A DNA stretch of 58,372 bases, taken from positions 1 to 58,372 of the forward strand of contig JABYQR010000292.1 of NCBI GenBank assembly GCA_022592445.1. Direction: 5' to 3'. Below are positions 12,169 through 24,189 of this stretch, in pieces (positions within the stretch are counted from its first letter, which is position 1; the number at the start of each line of letters is the position of its first letter). Under the pieces are notes generated by a model, which worked only from the letters and a program-made list of their open reading frames with translations, did not search any database and was not told the DNA's origin. The position numbers and the translations under genes are program-made. The DNA comes from Cytidiella melzeri. Lineage: Eukaryota > Basidiomycota > Agaricomycetes > Polyporales > Irpicaceae.

Positions 12169-15062
12169 TTAATATTCCTCCACTTCGGAGAGCGACGCAT
12201 ACTCGGACACAGTCCTGTCGTCGTCGTCGTAGTACTCTTGCACAACCTCCTTCATCGCAAAGCGCATGATAGGCGTTGTCGGCACCAACTTCGGCCCAAT
12301 AATCTCCTCTTCCTCCTCAACTCCGCCCCGCAGCTCAAAGAGCCGCTGTTCCTCTCGGAGAAACTCTTCATCAGAAAGGGCCACCATCTCGTCTTCGTCC
12401 AGCCCTTCAGGTATATCGTTCACCATCGTACCACTGCTTCCGGCGGCTGTGGCACGGTTAGCATGGAGGCTCTCCCGAACACGCATACTGAGCACCCTAG
12501 GATCCCATCCTTCTCGTGAAACAGGGTCTGTCCATCTCAGGTCAAGGATTCTCCCACGGACCATCCCGTCCACAGCTCGCGCGCCCATCTCTCTGCATAG
12601 GTGGAAATACGACAAGGCGCGTGTCCCTGGCTGCGCAAAACGGTTCATCACCTTGAGAAGTTGGATCGCAGTGAATTCAGCGGATGTGTCTGAGCCAGTA
12701 CCCGCGGGAGTCAGAGGCGCAGGAGAAGAATGTGGGTTCATGTTAAGAGTGAGGGGAGAGTATATCCGAAATCCGGTCCCCGTGCTCAGTGGTTGATGTG
12801 AGGGCGTACGCTGCATCGTCGATCCATTCCCGTCCATTTGACCGTTGTGCCCGTTGTGGTTGGCTTGTCGAGGAGACATCGGGTTCTCCTGGTCGTCGCT
12901 AGGAGGCGGCGCTTGTGCAGAGTGAATAACGTGCAAGTTCAACAACGAATGTGCTTGAAGAAAGTGTGAACTTTGTTTGACTATGCAAACTGATATGAAC
13001 GGTAGTTCGGCCACAACGAGTTCATACGACTTACCGTCAAGCTTTCCACTAAGGTTGACTGTACGTTCATCATTAGTGAGTATTCGCCGATGTAGCCAAC
13101 GTAAGGGAACACGTACCATAATCCGTAATATAATCCTGCCAATGCGCCAGTTTCCCACCGAAAGCCTCGTACAGCTTCTCGAAGTCAAGATGGGCTCCCG
13201 AACGTTCGTCCAACGTTGGTATGATTCTTTCTCGGAAATATTTGCGGACATCACGTTTGGAATAATCGCCAATCGTCAGAATCTGTCAAACACGCTGAGT
13301 GAGCACCGTGCCCTGGGATGTACCTGGTTCGTAACTACCTTGCAATGCTGCATGACGTTGAGTTGCCTAAGCCACGTCTGATAAAACGGGTCACTCGTTG
13401 CGTGGATTACATGGCACAGCCTGTCTTGCTTGGTGATGACTAACATCGCGTCTAAGAGACACTTCATCGCATCCGTCGATCGTATCAAAGCAGGTCTAGG
13501 AAAATATAAGGCAAAATCAAAGCAAGAGATCCGGTCCAACCCACAGCTTATGCGCCTCGTCAATGAAAAAGACGGGCATTTTCTTACGTGGTGGCTCCGC
13601 AGGCTTTCCACCCTGATCAGGCCTACCGCTCTCATTCGCTGGCGGTTGCTCCCGTAGTGACATAGTCGATGTGTTCTTCTTATTCTTGAACCACCCAAGA
13701 CGCGACGGCTTCCTCGTTGGAGGATGATGGTTCTGTTCAGACGCGCTTCTCTCCTTTTTCGGCCTATCCTCTAAAGCCGACTGGGCTGGCCGGAAGTTCC
13801 AGTATCGCAGCAAGGAGCTCTAGGCAACATGAGTATGCAGCGTTGCGCGGAGGCGTTCAACTCACCTGGAACAACTCCAAAAGTCGTGCAACATCGCTGG
13901 TCTTGATTTCGCTCAGGGTTGTAGGACCTGGCCCATCACCTGGTGCGGAGATTGCAACACGTCGTTCAACGTTCAGTCGGTCATGCTGTTCCGCGCCAGG
14001 TCAGTCACGAGTCCACTGTGTTGCACGAGGCGAATACCTTGAAGCCCCACGCCTGCTTCTCGAAGTCCTCGTATCCGGGCAGGTCTGGGTCATGCGCTAT
14101 TCCCATGAAGAACGATTCCATCTGCTGGCTGAGTACATGCTCAGCGTGACCACAAGCCATGGAACGAGACTCACTCACCTCAGGCTCACATACAAGCTTG
14201 CCAAGTCGGCGAAACCAGCGATGCGGAGGTCAAAGTGAAGAACATGGTACTTCGAACCTGTCAGCACCTGACGTAGAAGTGCCGTCTAGAGTTGACCGTC
14301 AACATACCACCATCCGACGCATGAAGTGTGATGCCATACCTTGCCGACACTGCTTGCACCAAACAGAACCGTGAAAGATGGGTCTCCCTGGAGCGCTCTC
14401 TCAATGGCTTTGATCTCAGCTGGTCGTTCGAAGAAATTTGGCAACGGCGAGAATGTGTGGGTCGGGCTCAGCTGTGCTCGCTCACGTGCTTCTGCGAGCT
14501 CCCTCTTCGTCTCCTCCAACATCCTCTTCGACTCCGTTAGGGAGCGAAGCGTTTCTGCTGGCTACAACTGCGATCTCAACAAGCTGTACACCACAACGAC
14601 CAGGGCACGTACGTTCGCCAGGACACCGATGATCTCTCCGACGCCAAAGAAAGTTCGTTTCTGAATATCGCCAGGTGAGGGCATGCCCCGGCGCGGTGGC
14701 AGATTGGAGCGGAAGAGCCAGGAGAGATGAAGCGTAGGTGACGAGCTATGTATACTTGTCCTGTACATGCTCGATCTGCGTGACTGAGATTGAGAATACG
14801 TGCGCGCACGCTGAACTGCGTTCTGCTGGTGAGGCCTGTCCAACCTGGTGTTGTTCGATGAAGTGCCTCCAGTGCGTGTCATGTCAATAGTTGCAGAGGA
14901 AGAAGAGAGATGAAGTGCAGCCGTCGAAAGTTGATAACGCAAGCCTGCACTGCGACGAGTTGGGTGAGCAGACCTACGCTGTTTGTAAGAGATACCGAAA
15001 GCATATGCACAGCCTCGTCCTGAACAGTCTTTGAGAACGCATGTTGGATGTTTGATGAGCAT
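12169..15062 (-). CDS. AAA/STAND-like P-loop ATPase with basic N-terminal leader
   Basis: ATPase of the archaeal-ATPase/AAA-like type, common in basidiomycetes but without a known job. The stop is TAA 12169-12171. In-frame ATGs lie at 15060-15062 and 14880-14882. The earlier one gives a Ser/Arg-rich, nearly acid-free leader that could be a mitochondrial presequence, so I prefer it. Joined exons show: RTFFGVGEIIGVLANP; a helical segment MLEETKRELAEARERA (about 14460-14525); Walker A GASSVGKTALLRQ, split by an intron (about 14230-14345); YHVLHFDLRIAGFADL; Walker B VFFIDEAHKL (about 13540-13575); sensor-like VIHATSDPFYQTWL near 13400; and an acidic C-terminal tail (about 12170-12400). Both nucleotide-binding motifs are intact. 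The substrate and partners cannot be told from sequence. Roughly nine exons; the joins at 13000-13300 are the least certain. Confidence 0.75.
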
Positions 15063-15443
15063 TGAGCACTAGCATTAAAGAAACGAGGTTTGCTTGCGAC
15101 GTTAACACGAGGCTGCGGCACGACAGTCACGGTGAACACGCAAGTTCAATTTCGAGAGGGTGATTGAACGTAGATGCAGCACAGTCGACGAAAGAGTAGA
15201 TGTGGTCCAAGGTCAAGTTGTCAGGCCTGAAGACGAGGTGAAGACCTCCGTCGACGTCATGGCACTCCGCCCGTTGCTATAAAAGGAATACGGCGCGATG
15301 ACCTATGTCGTCGATCATTCTCACGAACGCCGGCCCGTAGGTACAAAAAGGACTTGAACTTTCTCTCTAGCCTTGCTCGATGTTGTACCACACAAACATT
15401 CAAATTCACCCTGCTCAGGTGTAGCGGATAAATTTTCAGATCA
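15063..15443. promoter_or_regulatory. shared upstream region of divergent ATPase and monooxygenase genes
   Basis: 381 bases between two divergent start codons. A CTATAAAAGG element at about 15278-15287 (plus strand) is a reasonable TATA box for the monooxygenase gene, about 160 bases before its ATG. Confidence 0.4.
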
Positions 15444-17080
15444 ATGGATTTACCGAGTGAGTCGTCTCCGAATAGTTCAGCGATGCAACAAACATAATTT
15501 TTCAAAGATCCTACCGTCGAATCGCAGAGGGAGGCTGATTTTCGCTCTGCGTCAAAACGCATATGTGTAATTGGTGCAGGTGCTAGCGGTCTAGCTGCGT
15601 TGAAAGTCATAGCAGACACTCCCCAATACAAAGCGGGATTATGGCAACCCGTCGCATTCGAGGCGCGAGAGGCCTTGGGAGGCGTATGGTATTATCCCAT
15701 CTATCTATCAGCGTGATAACATCCAAACCTATGACTCGCAGGCTTCCTGGGCCTCCCACCAAGGACCCACCAGATACCCCCATGTACGACTCACTGACCA
15801 CAAACTTACCTCACCCAGTCATGGCGTATACTTCATTTCCTTTCCCACCATCAACTCCGCTATACCTGCCTGCAGCGGATGTCCTGAAGTATCTGGGCTC
15901 TTACGCCGCTCACTTTGACATCGAAAAGCATATCTGCCTCGGGACGTCAGTTGAATTGGCCGACTGGGATTCCTTAGTGTCACAATGGCATGTGCGCACA
16001 AGGACGACAGGATCGGACCGTCAAGACGTTGTCACTACGACCGACTTTGACTTGGTTATCGTCGCTAACGGACACTATAGGGTCCCGTACTTTCCATCCA
16101 CTCCTGGATTGGCAGCATGGCGGGACGCAGGAAAGTTGATGCACGCCGCGTGGTATCGACACGCCGAGTACAAGGGCGATACTGTTCTTGTCGTCGGTCG
16201 TGGGCCAAGTGGAATCGACATTGCCGACGAAATGAAAGCAGTCTCAAAAACAATCATACAATCCGCCCCTGACACCAAACCTTCACAGAGTGAGGACGGT
16301 TCATTGAAATCACGCGGCCGGATCACAGAATTCCTGGATGTTCAGAAAGGCTGCGTCCGCTTCGAAGATGGCACAAGCGAGAGCGACATTGATTTCTGTA
16401 TACTCGCCACTGGGTACGAGCATTCTCAGCCATACCTCTCGTCGTCGATATTGCGCACATCGCTCCCTCCGCCCGTCCCTCCCCTCCCCAAACAGTTGTA
16501 CAACTCCAAGTTTCACATATTTCCCCTGGCAAAACAGATCTTCCCCCTAGTACCATCGATTCCGCCTTCGAGTCTAGCGTTCATTGCTCTCTCATACCGA
16601 GTTGCTCCTTTTCTATTGGCGGAGCTCCAGATGCGCGTCGTGGTGAAGGTATTCGAGGACCCTACGATCCTTGATCCTGCCAGAGAAGCTGTCGACATCA
16701 TATCTCGATACGAAGAGCTTCGTGCTCTGGTCGGTGACAACGAGCAGCTGATAGCCAGACTGTGGCATAGATTGGAAGAGCAAGCCCAGTTTGACTACGA
16801 GGACGAGTTACTAGCGTTCATGGCAGAACGCTTTAGTGACTCAGAGGAGAAGGTCCCAAGATGGCTGAGGGAACTGTACCCTCAAAAACTAACGATCAGA
16901 GCTGAGTGGCAAGATATCGTCAAACGTGGGGAGGCAGATGTTTGGGTAAAGGGCGTGGGTGAGGCCGGAGGAGCAGCGGGAATGGCGCAGTGGGTTGATC
17001 TAATGCGAAAACTGATAGAGAGATCAGAGCAGAGGCACTCGGAGGTAACTGTAGATACAGCCAAAATGAACCGATTATAA
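15444..17080 (+). CDS. flavin-containing monooxygenase (FMO-like)
   Basis: FAD- and NADPH-dependent monooxygenase that would oxidise N or S atoms of small molecules. The start ATG is 15444 (MDLPN). Introns at 15457-15507 and 15689-15741 are removed, giving 510 residues and a stop at 17078-17080. Seen: FAD-binding GAGASG in ICVIGAGASGLAALK (about 15550-15600), the NADPH-binding loop VVGRGPSGIDIA (about 16190-16225), a degenerate FMO fingerprint GKLMHAAWYRHAEYKG (about 16130-16175), and the ATGY motif in CILATGYEHSQPY (about 16400-16435). The length fits the family. The degenerate fingerprint means a sub-class assignment (FMO, NMO or Baeyer-Villiger) is uncertain. No secondary-metabolite cluster partners are adjacent. 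Confidence 0.85.
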
Positions 17081-18764
17081 TTTCAGCCAACTAGATAAGC
17101 AATTCTGTGAGTATAGATGTCCAACATACTATGGGTTATGGGGTATTCATAAACGCCCGTTTTCACGAACACTACAACTTTCGATACTTCTGCACCTCCG
17201 AAAATTTCGAGTACACTGTGAGCAGATATCCACTACTATAGCATAGTTTTGGTGTACAGAAAATTTTTTTATCGTGAAATGTGATGTTTTCAGAGACGAA
17301 GCAGTGAGTTTCTGCACACCACCTATACTGATGGCAAAAGATTCCGAGTGATGTACTGTTCGATTATAGTACTTTGACGCTTAACGTATTAGCGCCCTAG
17401 CTTATTGTATATAGACTTCGCACTTGATCAATGAACTATATGCACTTTTGATCCCCAACTCCCACTGTGTGATCCCTCTCAGTCTTACTCTCTCAATGCT
17501 TTCCTCTACTAGCATAGCCTTCTAACAGGTTATGAGCCCCGGATAAGCTCTTTACCTCACTCATACTACCTTCTGCACTCACCAGTTGATGAGCTCTGAT
17601 CTCGCTGATCAGTCTCAACCTCATCGTTCTACGCGTGAACAAAAACAAAGCAACTTTCTTTGAGGTACCATCCCTCGTACCACGCGCAGGAGACGTACTC
17701 CTGTCTTCACCTCTACACCAACTCCTCCTCCTGCTACTACTCCTCAAGACTCTCCAATGTCTTCTGCCTCTCGTGCTGGTAGCCCAGGTCCTGCACCTGC
17801 TGACAATGCCCCAAATGTCCCTACTCCCTCAGTCGTCGTTGAACAACCATCTGCCCGCATCACAGCCTCTCGTCAAGTCTCAGCAACCCCCTCAGATCGC
17901 CAACGCACTCAATTCGAGACGCTCCACGATAACTTCACCCGTTGTCACCCTACTAAGCCATCATCAGACGATAGCAACAATGCTATGGATGACGACGAGG
18001 CGCACAAAAGGCGACAGGGCAAACTGCCCAAAGCCTATTGCGCACTGTCCCCCTCGCCATCTGGCCCTACTGACTCCACGTGAGCGGTGTTGTCCCTCCT
18101 CTCTGTCCCTCCAAAACACAATGTGGAGTATGTCACAGATTTACAATGTTTTTACAAGCCTTGCCTTACCAGGCAACGGTATTATTGGGAATATTTAAGC
18201 GCTTGTCAAGCACTTATTCAGTGCTTATCCGGCGTCTATTTAGGCGCTTATCCAGCGCTTATCTGGCGCTTATCAGGCGCTTATTCCGGCACTTATTCTC
18301 AGTGCCTATCAATTGATGCGCTGATGTGCCTTCTGTCTCTGATGCGCTGATGCGCTCCTTTCCTTATCTGTGTATCACATGATAGAACTCTCTGGAACCT
18401 TGTGGAACATGCTGGAACTATGATGTCATAGTATAGAACATTCCATTAGATGATGTCATAGTTCTTAGAACCTTCTGGAAAAGTCTAGCCTTGTCTTAGA
18501 ACAAGCTAGAACAAGTCTAGCCTTGGGACTGGGTCATGGGGTCAGGTCATGGGGACAATTGCTATTGGTTGATTATTGAAGTGGCACCACTAGGGCATAG
18601 GGCATGCTTAGTAAGGTAGATTACTTTGCTTACTCATATAGGTATTAGGGGTCTTAGGGTAGTACCTGGGGTCCTCCCCTTCATGTATATATAGAGGCAC
18701 TCCTGAGGGCATATCCCCTCAGTCTTATCCACTCTGTTGATCAAGGACTACTTCGTACTCCCCA
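17081..18764. other. repeat-bordering intergenic region with possible transposon leader
   Basis: No host gene is supported. An open frame at 17757-18083 (Ser/Pro/Thr-rich, MSSASRAGSPGPAPADN start) could be the N-terminus of a lost retroelement gag, but it has no domain. A minisatellite lies at about 18190-18300. From about 18310 the sequence resembles an LTR or leader: a TATATATAG box near 18688 and pyrimidine-rich stretches before the copia-1 gag. No partner LTR is present because copia-1 is cut at its 3' side. Confidence 0.4.
18190..18300. repeat. GCGCTTATC-type minisatellite
   Basis: About eight imperfect units of 10-14 bases around a GCGCTTATC / GCACTTATT core, in tandem. The spacing varies slightly between units. 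A similar single GAGCGCTTATT occurs in the solo LTR near 52334, so the unit may come from an LTR family. Confidence 0.65.
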
Positions 18765-18866
18765 ATGCTCACTCTCACCACCACTCTACTCTCTATCTCA
18801 TTATCTCCCCCTCTTCAGTTTAACAACTATCTGGTGAGTGTAACCTTAACTGTTACAGAGTATACT

Positions 18867-19641
18867 ATGTTGCTTAGCGATGTCCACAAAACCTTCGCAG
18901 ATGTTGGCAAACTTACTGGTGCTGAAACCTGGCCAATGTGGAAATTCCACGTTGATACTGCAATGTTGACTATTGTTGACTTCTACAGCTATAGGGGTGG
19001 TCTTACCATTCCTCAAGAAGTCCAAAGGGCCGTCTTCAATGTCCTGGCCGGACACATCGCGGACTCTGTGATGGCCAACTATCTCAACGAGACCGCGCCT
19101 CACAGGCTGATGGAGAAACTCTCCGAACATTTTGAGCCGACTTCTACTATGTCGGATGCAAACAAAATCTTCCAACTATTTTTCCTCCGCCGTCCTGTCC
19201 AGAAAATGGACAAACTACTTGACGACGCGCACAACCTATACTCGAAGATTCTTTCCAAGGGTATTGAATTCCCTCAGCAGATTTTCTACTCCGCCCTCGT
19301 CAGCATCATCCCCCCCTGCCTATGCGCATACTTGCGCTAGTTACGAGGCTGGTGTATGCTTTTGTACTCCTGTTGTCAAGAAATACAACTACAACCCCAT
19401 ATCTCTCAGTGTGGAGCTTCGCCGTGACTTCCATAGCTGGCGACTCACTCACCCACTTGACCACTCTTGGTCTAAGGGTCTGTCAACCTCGTCCCTCATG
19501 ATAGGCCCGCTGGTGGTGCTTCTGCTGCATTGCCAGCAGTTGACAAACATGTCAAACATCCGGCAAAATCCACTTCCTCCACTTGTGCAGCTGCCGCTCC
19601 TTACTCTAAGGAGAAGTCCGTTCGTGACACTTCAAAGATGA
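18867..19641 (+). pseudogene. copia-1 gag, frameshifted
   Basis: Copia-type capsid region beginning MLLSDVHKTFADVGKL at the ATG 18867 (an upstream in-frame ATG is at 18765). It includes TWPMWKFHVD, VMANYLNETAPHRLMEKLSEHF and KILSKGIEFPQQIFYSALV, typical of the UBN2/Gag family of fungal Copia elements. The frame breaks in the run of C at 19311-19317 (IIPP then PAYAHTCASYE in the next frame), and again near 19530. The product would not be made in full. Confidence 0.75.
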
Positions 19642-20870
19642 AGTGTTACAACTGTAACAAGACCGGCCACACAACACCTACTTGCCCTTTGCTCTGGACA
19701 GAGAAGTCCAAGGAGGCAATGAAGAAGAAGGGTATCACTCGGAAGTCCGTCGTTACTGATGCCAAGGGCAAAGCTGCCACTGCCGCCGCTGTTGTTGCCA
19801 CTCCCGCTGTTGCTGGTCCGTCAACCACCACTACTCGTCGCAACCAGAGCACGTGGGTGTTGGCTCTCTCTGAGTCCAACGTCACTATGCACGTAAGTAC
19901 TTCGCTTACTACTACTACTTTTCCTACTCTACTTCCACTGTATGCAACTTCGTCGACCAACAAGTCGATACATATTCTTGATACTGGCGCAACTATACAC
20001 TGTACGCCATATCGAGACTTACTTTTCAATGTCCACTTCGTACCAACTATTGTACTGACTGTTGCCAACTCAGAACAACTAGTTTTGAAACTTGCTGGTG
20101 ACATGGTACTCGAGGTGAAACAGGAAAATGGTAAGCTTACTGAACTCTTGCTGAAGAACGTCTACTTCAACTCAACTCTACCTTTAACTTCAATCAGCGT
20201 TGGAAAACTCGACTCTGATTATTGGTTTACGTTCTATCATGGACTTTGTACTATATACGACTCAAACTTGACTTGTGTGGCTGTAGTTAGAAAATCAAAT
20301 GATTTATACACGCTATCATCAACTCGAGTGACTTCTTTAGCAAGTGTGCATAGAACTGGCATTACTTTACTTGGACTACATCAGAAACTTGGTCATCTCA
20401 GTTACTACATGATCAAGAAACTACTTCAAACCTTGTCAATTATTACTGATCATATAACTGACCATACTGAAACTCTGTGTAAGGACTATTTACTCAACAA
20501 TATCCATTGCAATACCGTACCCAAACTTTGTTCTTCATTGTTAGCTGAAGCTTTTGGAGATCACTTTCACATCAACATCTTTGGGCCTCTACCCACAGCT
20601 TCGATTACTGGTAAATACAAATACTGCTTGACTATTGTTGACAATGCTACTAGATGGTTAATACTTGCACCACTAGTTACTAAAGATGATGCATATACTC
20701 AATGGGTCATTTTCTCTACTGAAGTATTGACACAATATGGTATTTGTGTCAAGATACTTCAAGCCAATAACGACGGTGTCTTTACCAGTAAAGCTATGAC
20801 TACTTACCTAAGAACTCAAGGAACTATACTACGTCTTACTGTACACAATACTCCTCAGCAAAATGGTGTT
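19530..20870 (+). pseudogene. copia-1 zinc knuckle, protease and partial integrase
   Basis: The frame holds a CCHC knuckle CYNCNKTGHTTPTC (about 19642-19683), an aspartic protease site HILDTGATIHCTP (about 19971-20009), a pre-integrase region with the His pair in GLHQKLGHLSYYM (about 20377) but no following Cys pair, and the integrase core from about 20560. The first catalytic Asp is Asn (HINIFGP, 20569-20589) and the second is also Asn (QANNDGVFTS, about 20760-20790). The frame stops being Copia after TPQQNGV (about 20850-20870). It is an inactive polyprotein remnant. Confidence 0.8.
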
Positions 20871-20880
20871 GACGTGTACA

Positions 20881-22966
20881 TCAAACTATTATGAACTTGA
20901 ATCGAGTAAACCTGTACGACTGCAACAGCTTGTCAGCTGCGCAGATATCGCTTTCAACAAGAACATGCTGCGCAAGTATTAGCAGCACCTCCGATAGCTT
21001 AAGAAAGTTAATCGGATCATCAGGGTGAAGAGAGAATGGGGTCTCATCTACATGCGCTTCTGCAGCTGGATTGGGACAAGGTGAACGGTTGCCTATATCT
21101 CCATTGTTGGCAGTCGGAGACGAAGGGAAAGCAGCAGGAATGCTTGCAATGGGCGGCTCTAAGGTTGTTACCTGGCTACTGTCTGCTGCGCTACACGTTG
21201 GTTTCCTTGCACGTGTACACAATTGAGAGGTAGCGGCAGCTTTCTCTGCTCGCTTCTGTGCAGCCTTTAATGCACGCTCCTTTTTTGTTGCTGCTCTCTT
21301 GGTCTCTTCAGCTTGTATCCGGTTCACTCGATTGTTCGGGTTGTCTGATATACATTGTTGCCATAATTGAGGGATCTGTTGTTTGGGCTCAGCAAATAAA
21401 ACATATGTTTGCTGCTCGCATAGAACATACTATAACAGGCCCATATACAATTGCGAGCAGTTTCCATTGATCTGCTGCAAGTGATCCTCCAGCTGGAGTT
21501 CCAATATCTTTAGGTAGCTTTCCCAAGCTCAATGGTACCGTAAACTGTTGATGGACGCAGGTCAGTGAGTTCAATAAAGGAAGCTTTGTTATGATCACTT
21601 ACATCTTGCAAAAGCTCGTGCAGCACTCGCAACTTGTGCTTGTCGCGCAAGATCTTCATTTGCACCAATATATGGTAGAAGTGCGTCTTCACCAGCCCTG
21701 ATACAAGAAATTATTAGCATGACTTCAGTAGTCTAATAGCAGGGCACGTCTTACCCAAGTAGAGATTGTGCATCGGATCAACAACAACTTGGCGGACAAG
21801 ATCAAAGTACGGTAGCCGTGATAGCTGCGTAAACCGTGCTGAGTACGATTTCACAAACTGCTTCTGTGCATTCTTTGTGGGGAGGCGTAAGTATTCTTCT
21901 CCACGACATCGATGTTTTTTGTTTGTGCACGGTAAGAAAGCTGTAGAGATATTAATGATCCTAATTAGCCACTTGTTGTTGGATGCCTGTGAGATCACTA
22001 TACCTTTTGCTTGAAATGCACTAGGTGTGGCTTTGTTCTCTTGAGAAATCCAACACTTTGTGCAAAAATTAGTATGAGAATGTAAACCAAATCCACCGAG
22101 CTTGTGTGCAGCAGGCTTATTACAAACAACCGCCACCAGAATTACACGTACTACACGACCTAGCGTAAACAGTTAGCCAATTGACAGCTATATATTTTGT
22201 GCAGTCTGACCATTTGTTGCCGAGGGCATATGAATTTTTACTCCCTCTTGCCATAGCTTGATCAAATCATTGACAATAGGGCAAAGATACCATTGCACCT
22301 CATCACCTGTCTGCTCGTAGGGACCAGGTAATATACTGGTGAGTAAAAGATTTGCTGTGCAATAGCGATATGTATGCGGTAAGTTGACAATTAAGAATGA
22401 CGTGGAGCACGACGAGTGAGAAGGTGCAATGTTAGACCGGATGTACGAGAACCTGCAAATATAGTGAATAACAGCACAATGTTATGCGCAAGCAATACAT
22501 ACCAGTCTACACCCCACGCAAGACCTATTTGCAGCTCACCACTGGGGCCACGCGCATGTTCGGTGCCATCGTTTGCAAAGAAACGTTGACCATTGGGACC
22601 AAGTAGGCTCTTGGTTACTGCACCGTTGAAAATATCCTGATACTTGCCAGATATTCGTGGTTTCTGACGCCAGTCGTCAAGCATGTTCTCGATCCCAGGA
22701 ACTGCTAATAAAGACTCTAGCTGTAAGGATGTTGACATGAATGGATACTTGAATATTGGGACTCGTGCGGTGCACTTCATTCCTCGAGTTGTCAGGCTAT
22801 CTTTGAACAGCAAAGTGTTGCATTTTGAGCACGGATTGGGAGTTGCTGAAGATGCCGGATACACTTCTTTACAGTTATGACAGGTAGGGAGAATCTGATA
22901 TGGGAGATTGTTGAGGCCAATGGCGCAATTGGCGGACTTGAGCGTAACAAAAGGGGTCGCAGCTGC
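20881..22966 (-). pseudogene. fragmented tnp2-family (CACTA/EnSpm-type) transposase
   Basis: DNA-transposon transposase remnant with several spliced or broken frames. Recognised parts, in gene order: CHNCKEVYP...CSKCNTLLF Cys motifs (about 22790-22890), WGVDWYVLLAHNIVLLF (about 22450-22515), AHKLGGFGLHSHTNFCTKCW (about 22050-22115), and LPYFDLVRQVVVDPMHNLYLG (about 21755-21815, the most conserved tnp2 block). Next come IGTPAGGSLAADQWKLL (about 21450-21510) and a C-terminal ILAQHVLVESDICAADKLLQSY (about 20910-20975). The 5' end is cut exactly by the LTR at 22967 and the 3' end by copia-1 sequence, so terminal CACTA repeats are not visible. It cannot be functional. Confidence 0.75.
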
Positions 22967-24189
22967 TGTCATGGATGGCCCAACTAGCCCTTATTTTTTG
23001 CAATTTACCTCTTGTTTTTATCTGTAAAACTCCGGGCTGCAGCCCAGTTGCAACCTCTCTGCACAAACTCCTTTGCACGTCTATTAAGCGCCCGTATCAC
23101 GTGGCTTAGATGCTACACATGGTCACGTTACTTGCTACTACGTCACACTGGCATGTGACTTAGCTTATGTAAGACCACATGGCTACAACCACATGGCTCA
23201 GCCCATAGCTAGGGTTTGAAGTCATAGATACCGTTCACATGGACTCTTTTTGTTCTTTCCCTATTGTTCTCTTTATGGAAGGATGTTCTCACAGGTGTGG
23301 GAATGGAATACAATAGTTGGTCTCCTTTTAGATAGATTCTCTCATGAGTAGAGTTCTTGGCAAGGTCTAGACAATAGCTATTGTTTTCCTTTAGGTAGTT
23401 CTTTTGTTCTTCGTTCACACGGCTTCTTGCGAAGCCTGCCCTCAACATGGTCTGTGTGCAGGTCCCTGAAGTCTATATAAGATGCTGCATGTACGCTCCT
23501 AGCCCCCCATCTCAACCTCTTGGTCTTTACTGGGCTAGATTTCTGAATAAGTTTGATTGCTGGTGAACGCATTGTGCTTCACGCCTGCCACCACCTCCTC
23601 CTCGTCATCCACATTTAACAAAGTGGAATATGTGTGCGAGGGGTAGAGGCTGTTAAGCTTCGAAGATGAGTCTTATTATTCTTGCTGCTTCAGCAGCTCT
23701 GCTTATATACATGTCTGTATCTACTTATGTAAGCGACTACTATACATGTCTACTTCAGCTATTCTACTGTACTACTAAGTGCATGACTCATGCATGACTC
23801 ATTGTATGACTAGGTTCAGCACTTGTACCAGAGGCGTACATAATGAGTAAATGACTCATGCTAGTACTTGTCCTCAGATGTATGCTTTAGGCATCCTCTG
23901 GAGTCATACGTGCTTTCCATGTCATTTCCTATGCTACTAGAACACAGGCGTACATATATGTATAGTATTACTACAACCCATATCTGTACGTCTCAGCTAA
24001 TGTGATGGTTACTACTAGAGTTTCCATATACGGCTGCATAATTCCCATACTAAGACTGTGGGAACTCTGCTACCTAAAGCGTCCTTGTAATAAGGCGTGG
24101 GAAACTACATATCATATCATATTATTATATTATATAGTTTTAACAACATTGTGTCCCTGTTTGTCACGTTGAGCCCCATCTCTGTGTCA
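22967..24189 (+). repeat. solo LTR of the gypsy-2 family, itself split by a Copia solo LTR
   Basis: Begins TGTCATGGATGGCC and ends CTCTGTGTCA. Without the nested insertion (23616-24145 plus one 5-bp duplication) it is 688 bases. It matches the gypsy-2 3' LTR at 53995-54751 in opposite orientation along its whole length. It lacks a 69-base insertion present there. No matching 5-bp target duplication is evident (GCTGC before, GGCAG after), so it may come from recombination between different copies or have decayed ends. Confidence 0.87.
23616..24145 (-). repeat. solo LTR of the copia-2 family nested in the gypsy-2-type LTR
   Basis: 530 bases, flanked by the 5-bp direct duplication ACATT (23611-23615 and 24146-24150). 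On the minus strand it reads TGTTAAAAC...CACTTTGTTA. It is nearly identical to the copia-2 3' LTR at 41577-42125 and in the same orientation; the main difference is a short CATGACTCATG-type repeat present only in the latter. The ends are TG...TA rather than the usual TG...CA. Confidence 0.9.

Larger units (their letters stand above)
18765..20870 (+). mobile_element. copia-1: truncated, decayed Ty1/Copia retrotransposon
   Basis: Gag through the first half of integrase is present. Reverse transcriptase, RNase H and the 3' LTR are missing, since the sequence switches to a tnp2 transposase fragment at about 20870-20900. The order gag - zinc knuckle - protease - integrase is Copia-like. The reading frame changes at least twice (at the C-run 19311-19317 and near 19530). 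Integrase catalytic positions are mutated. The element is dead. Confidence 0.85.
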
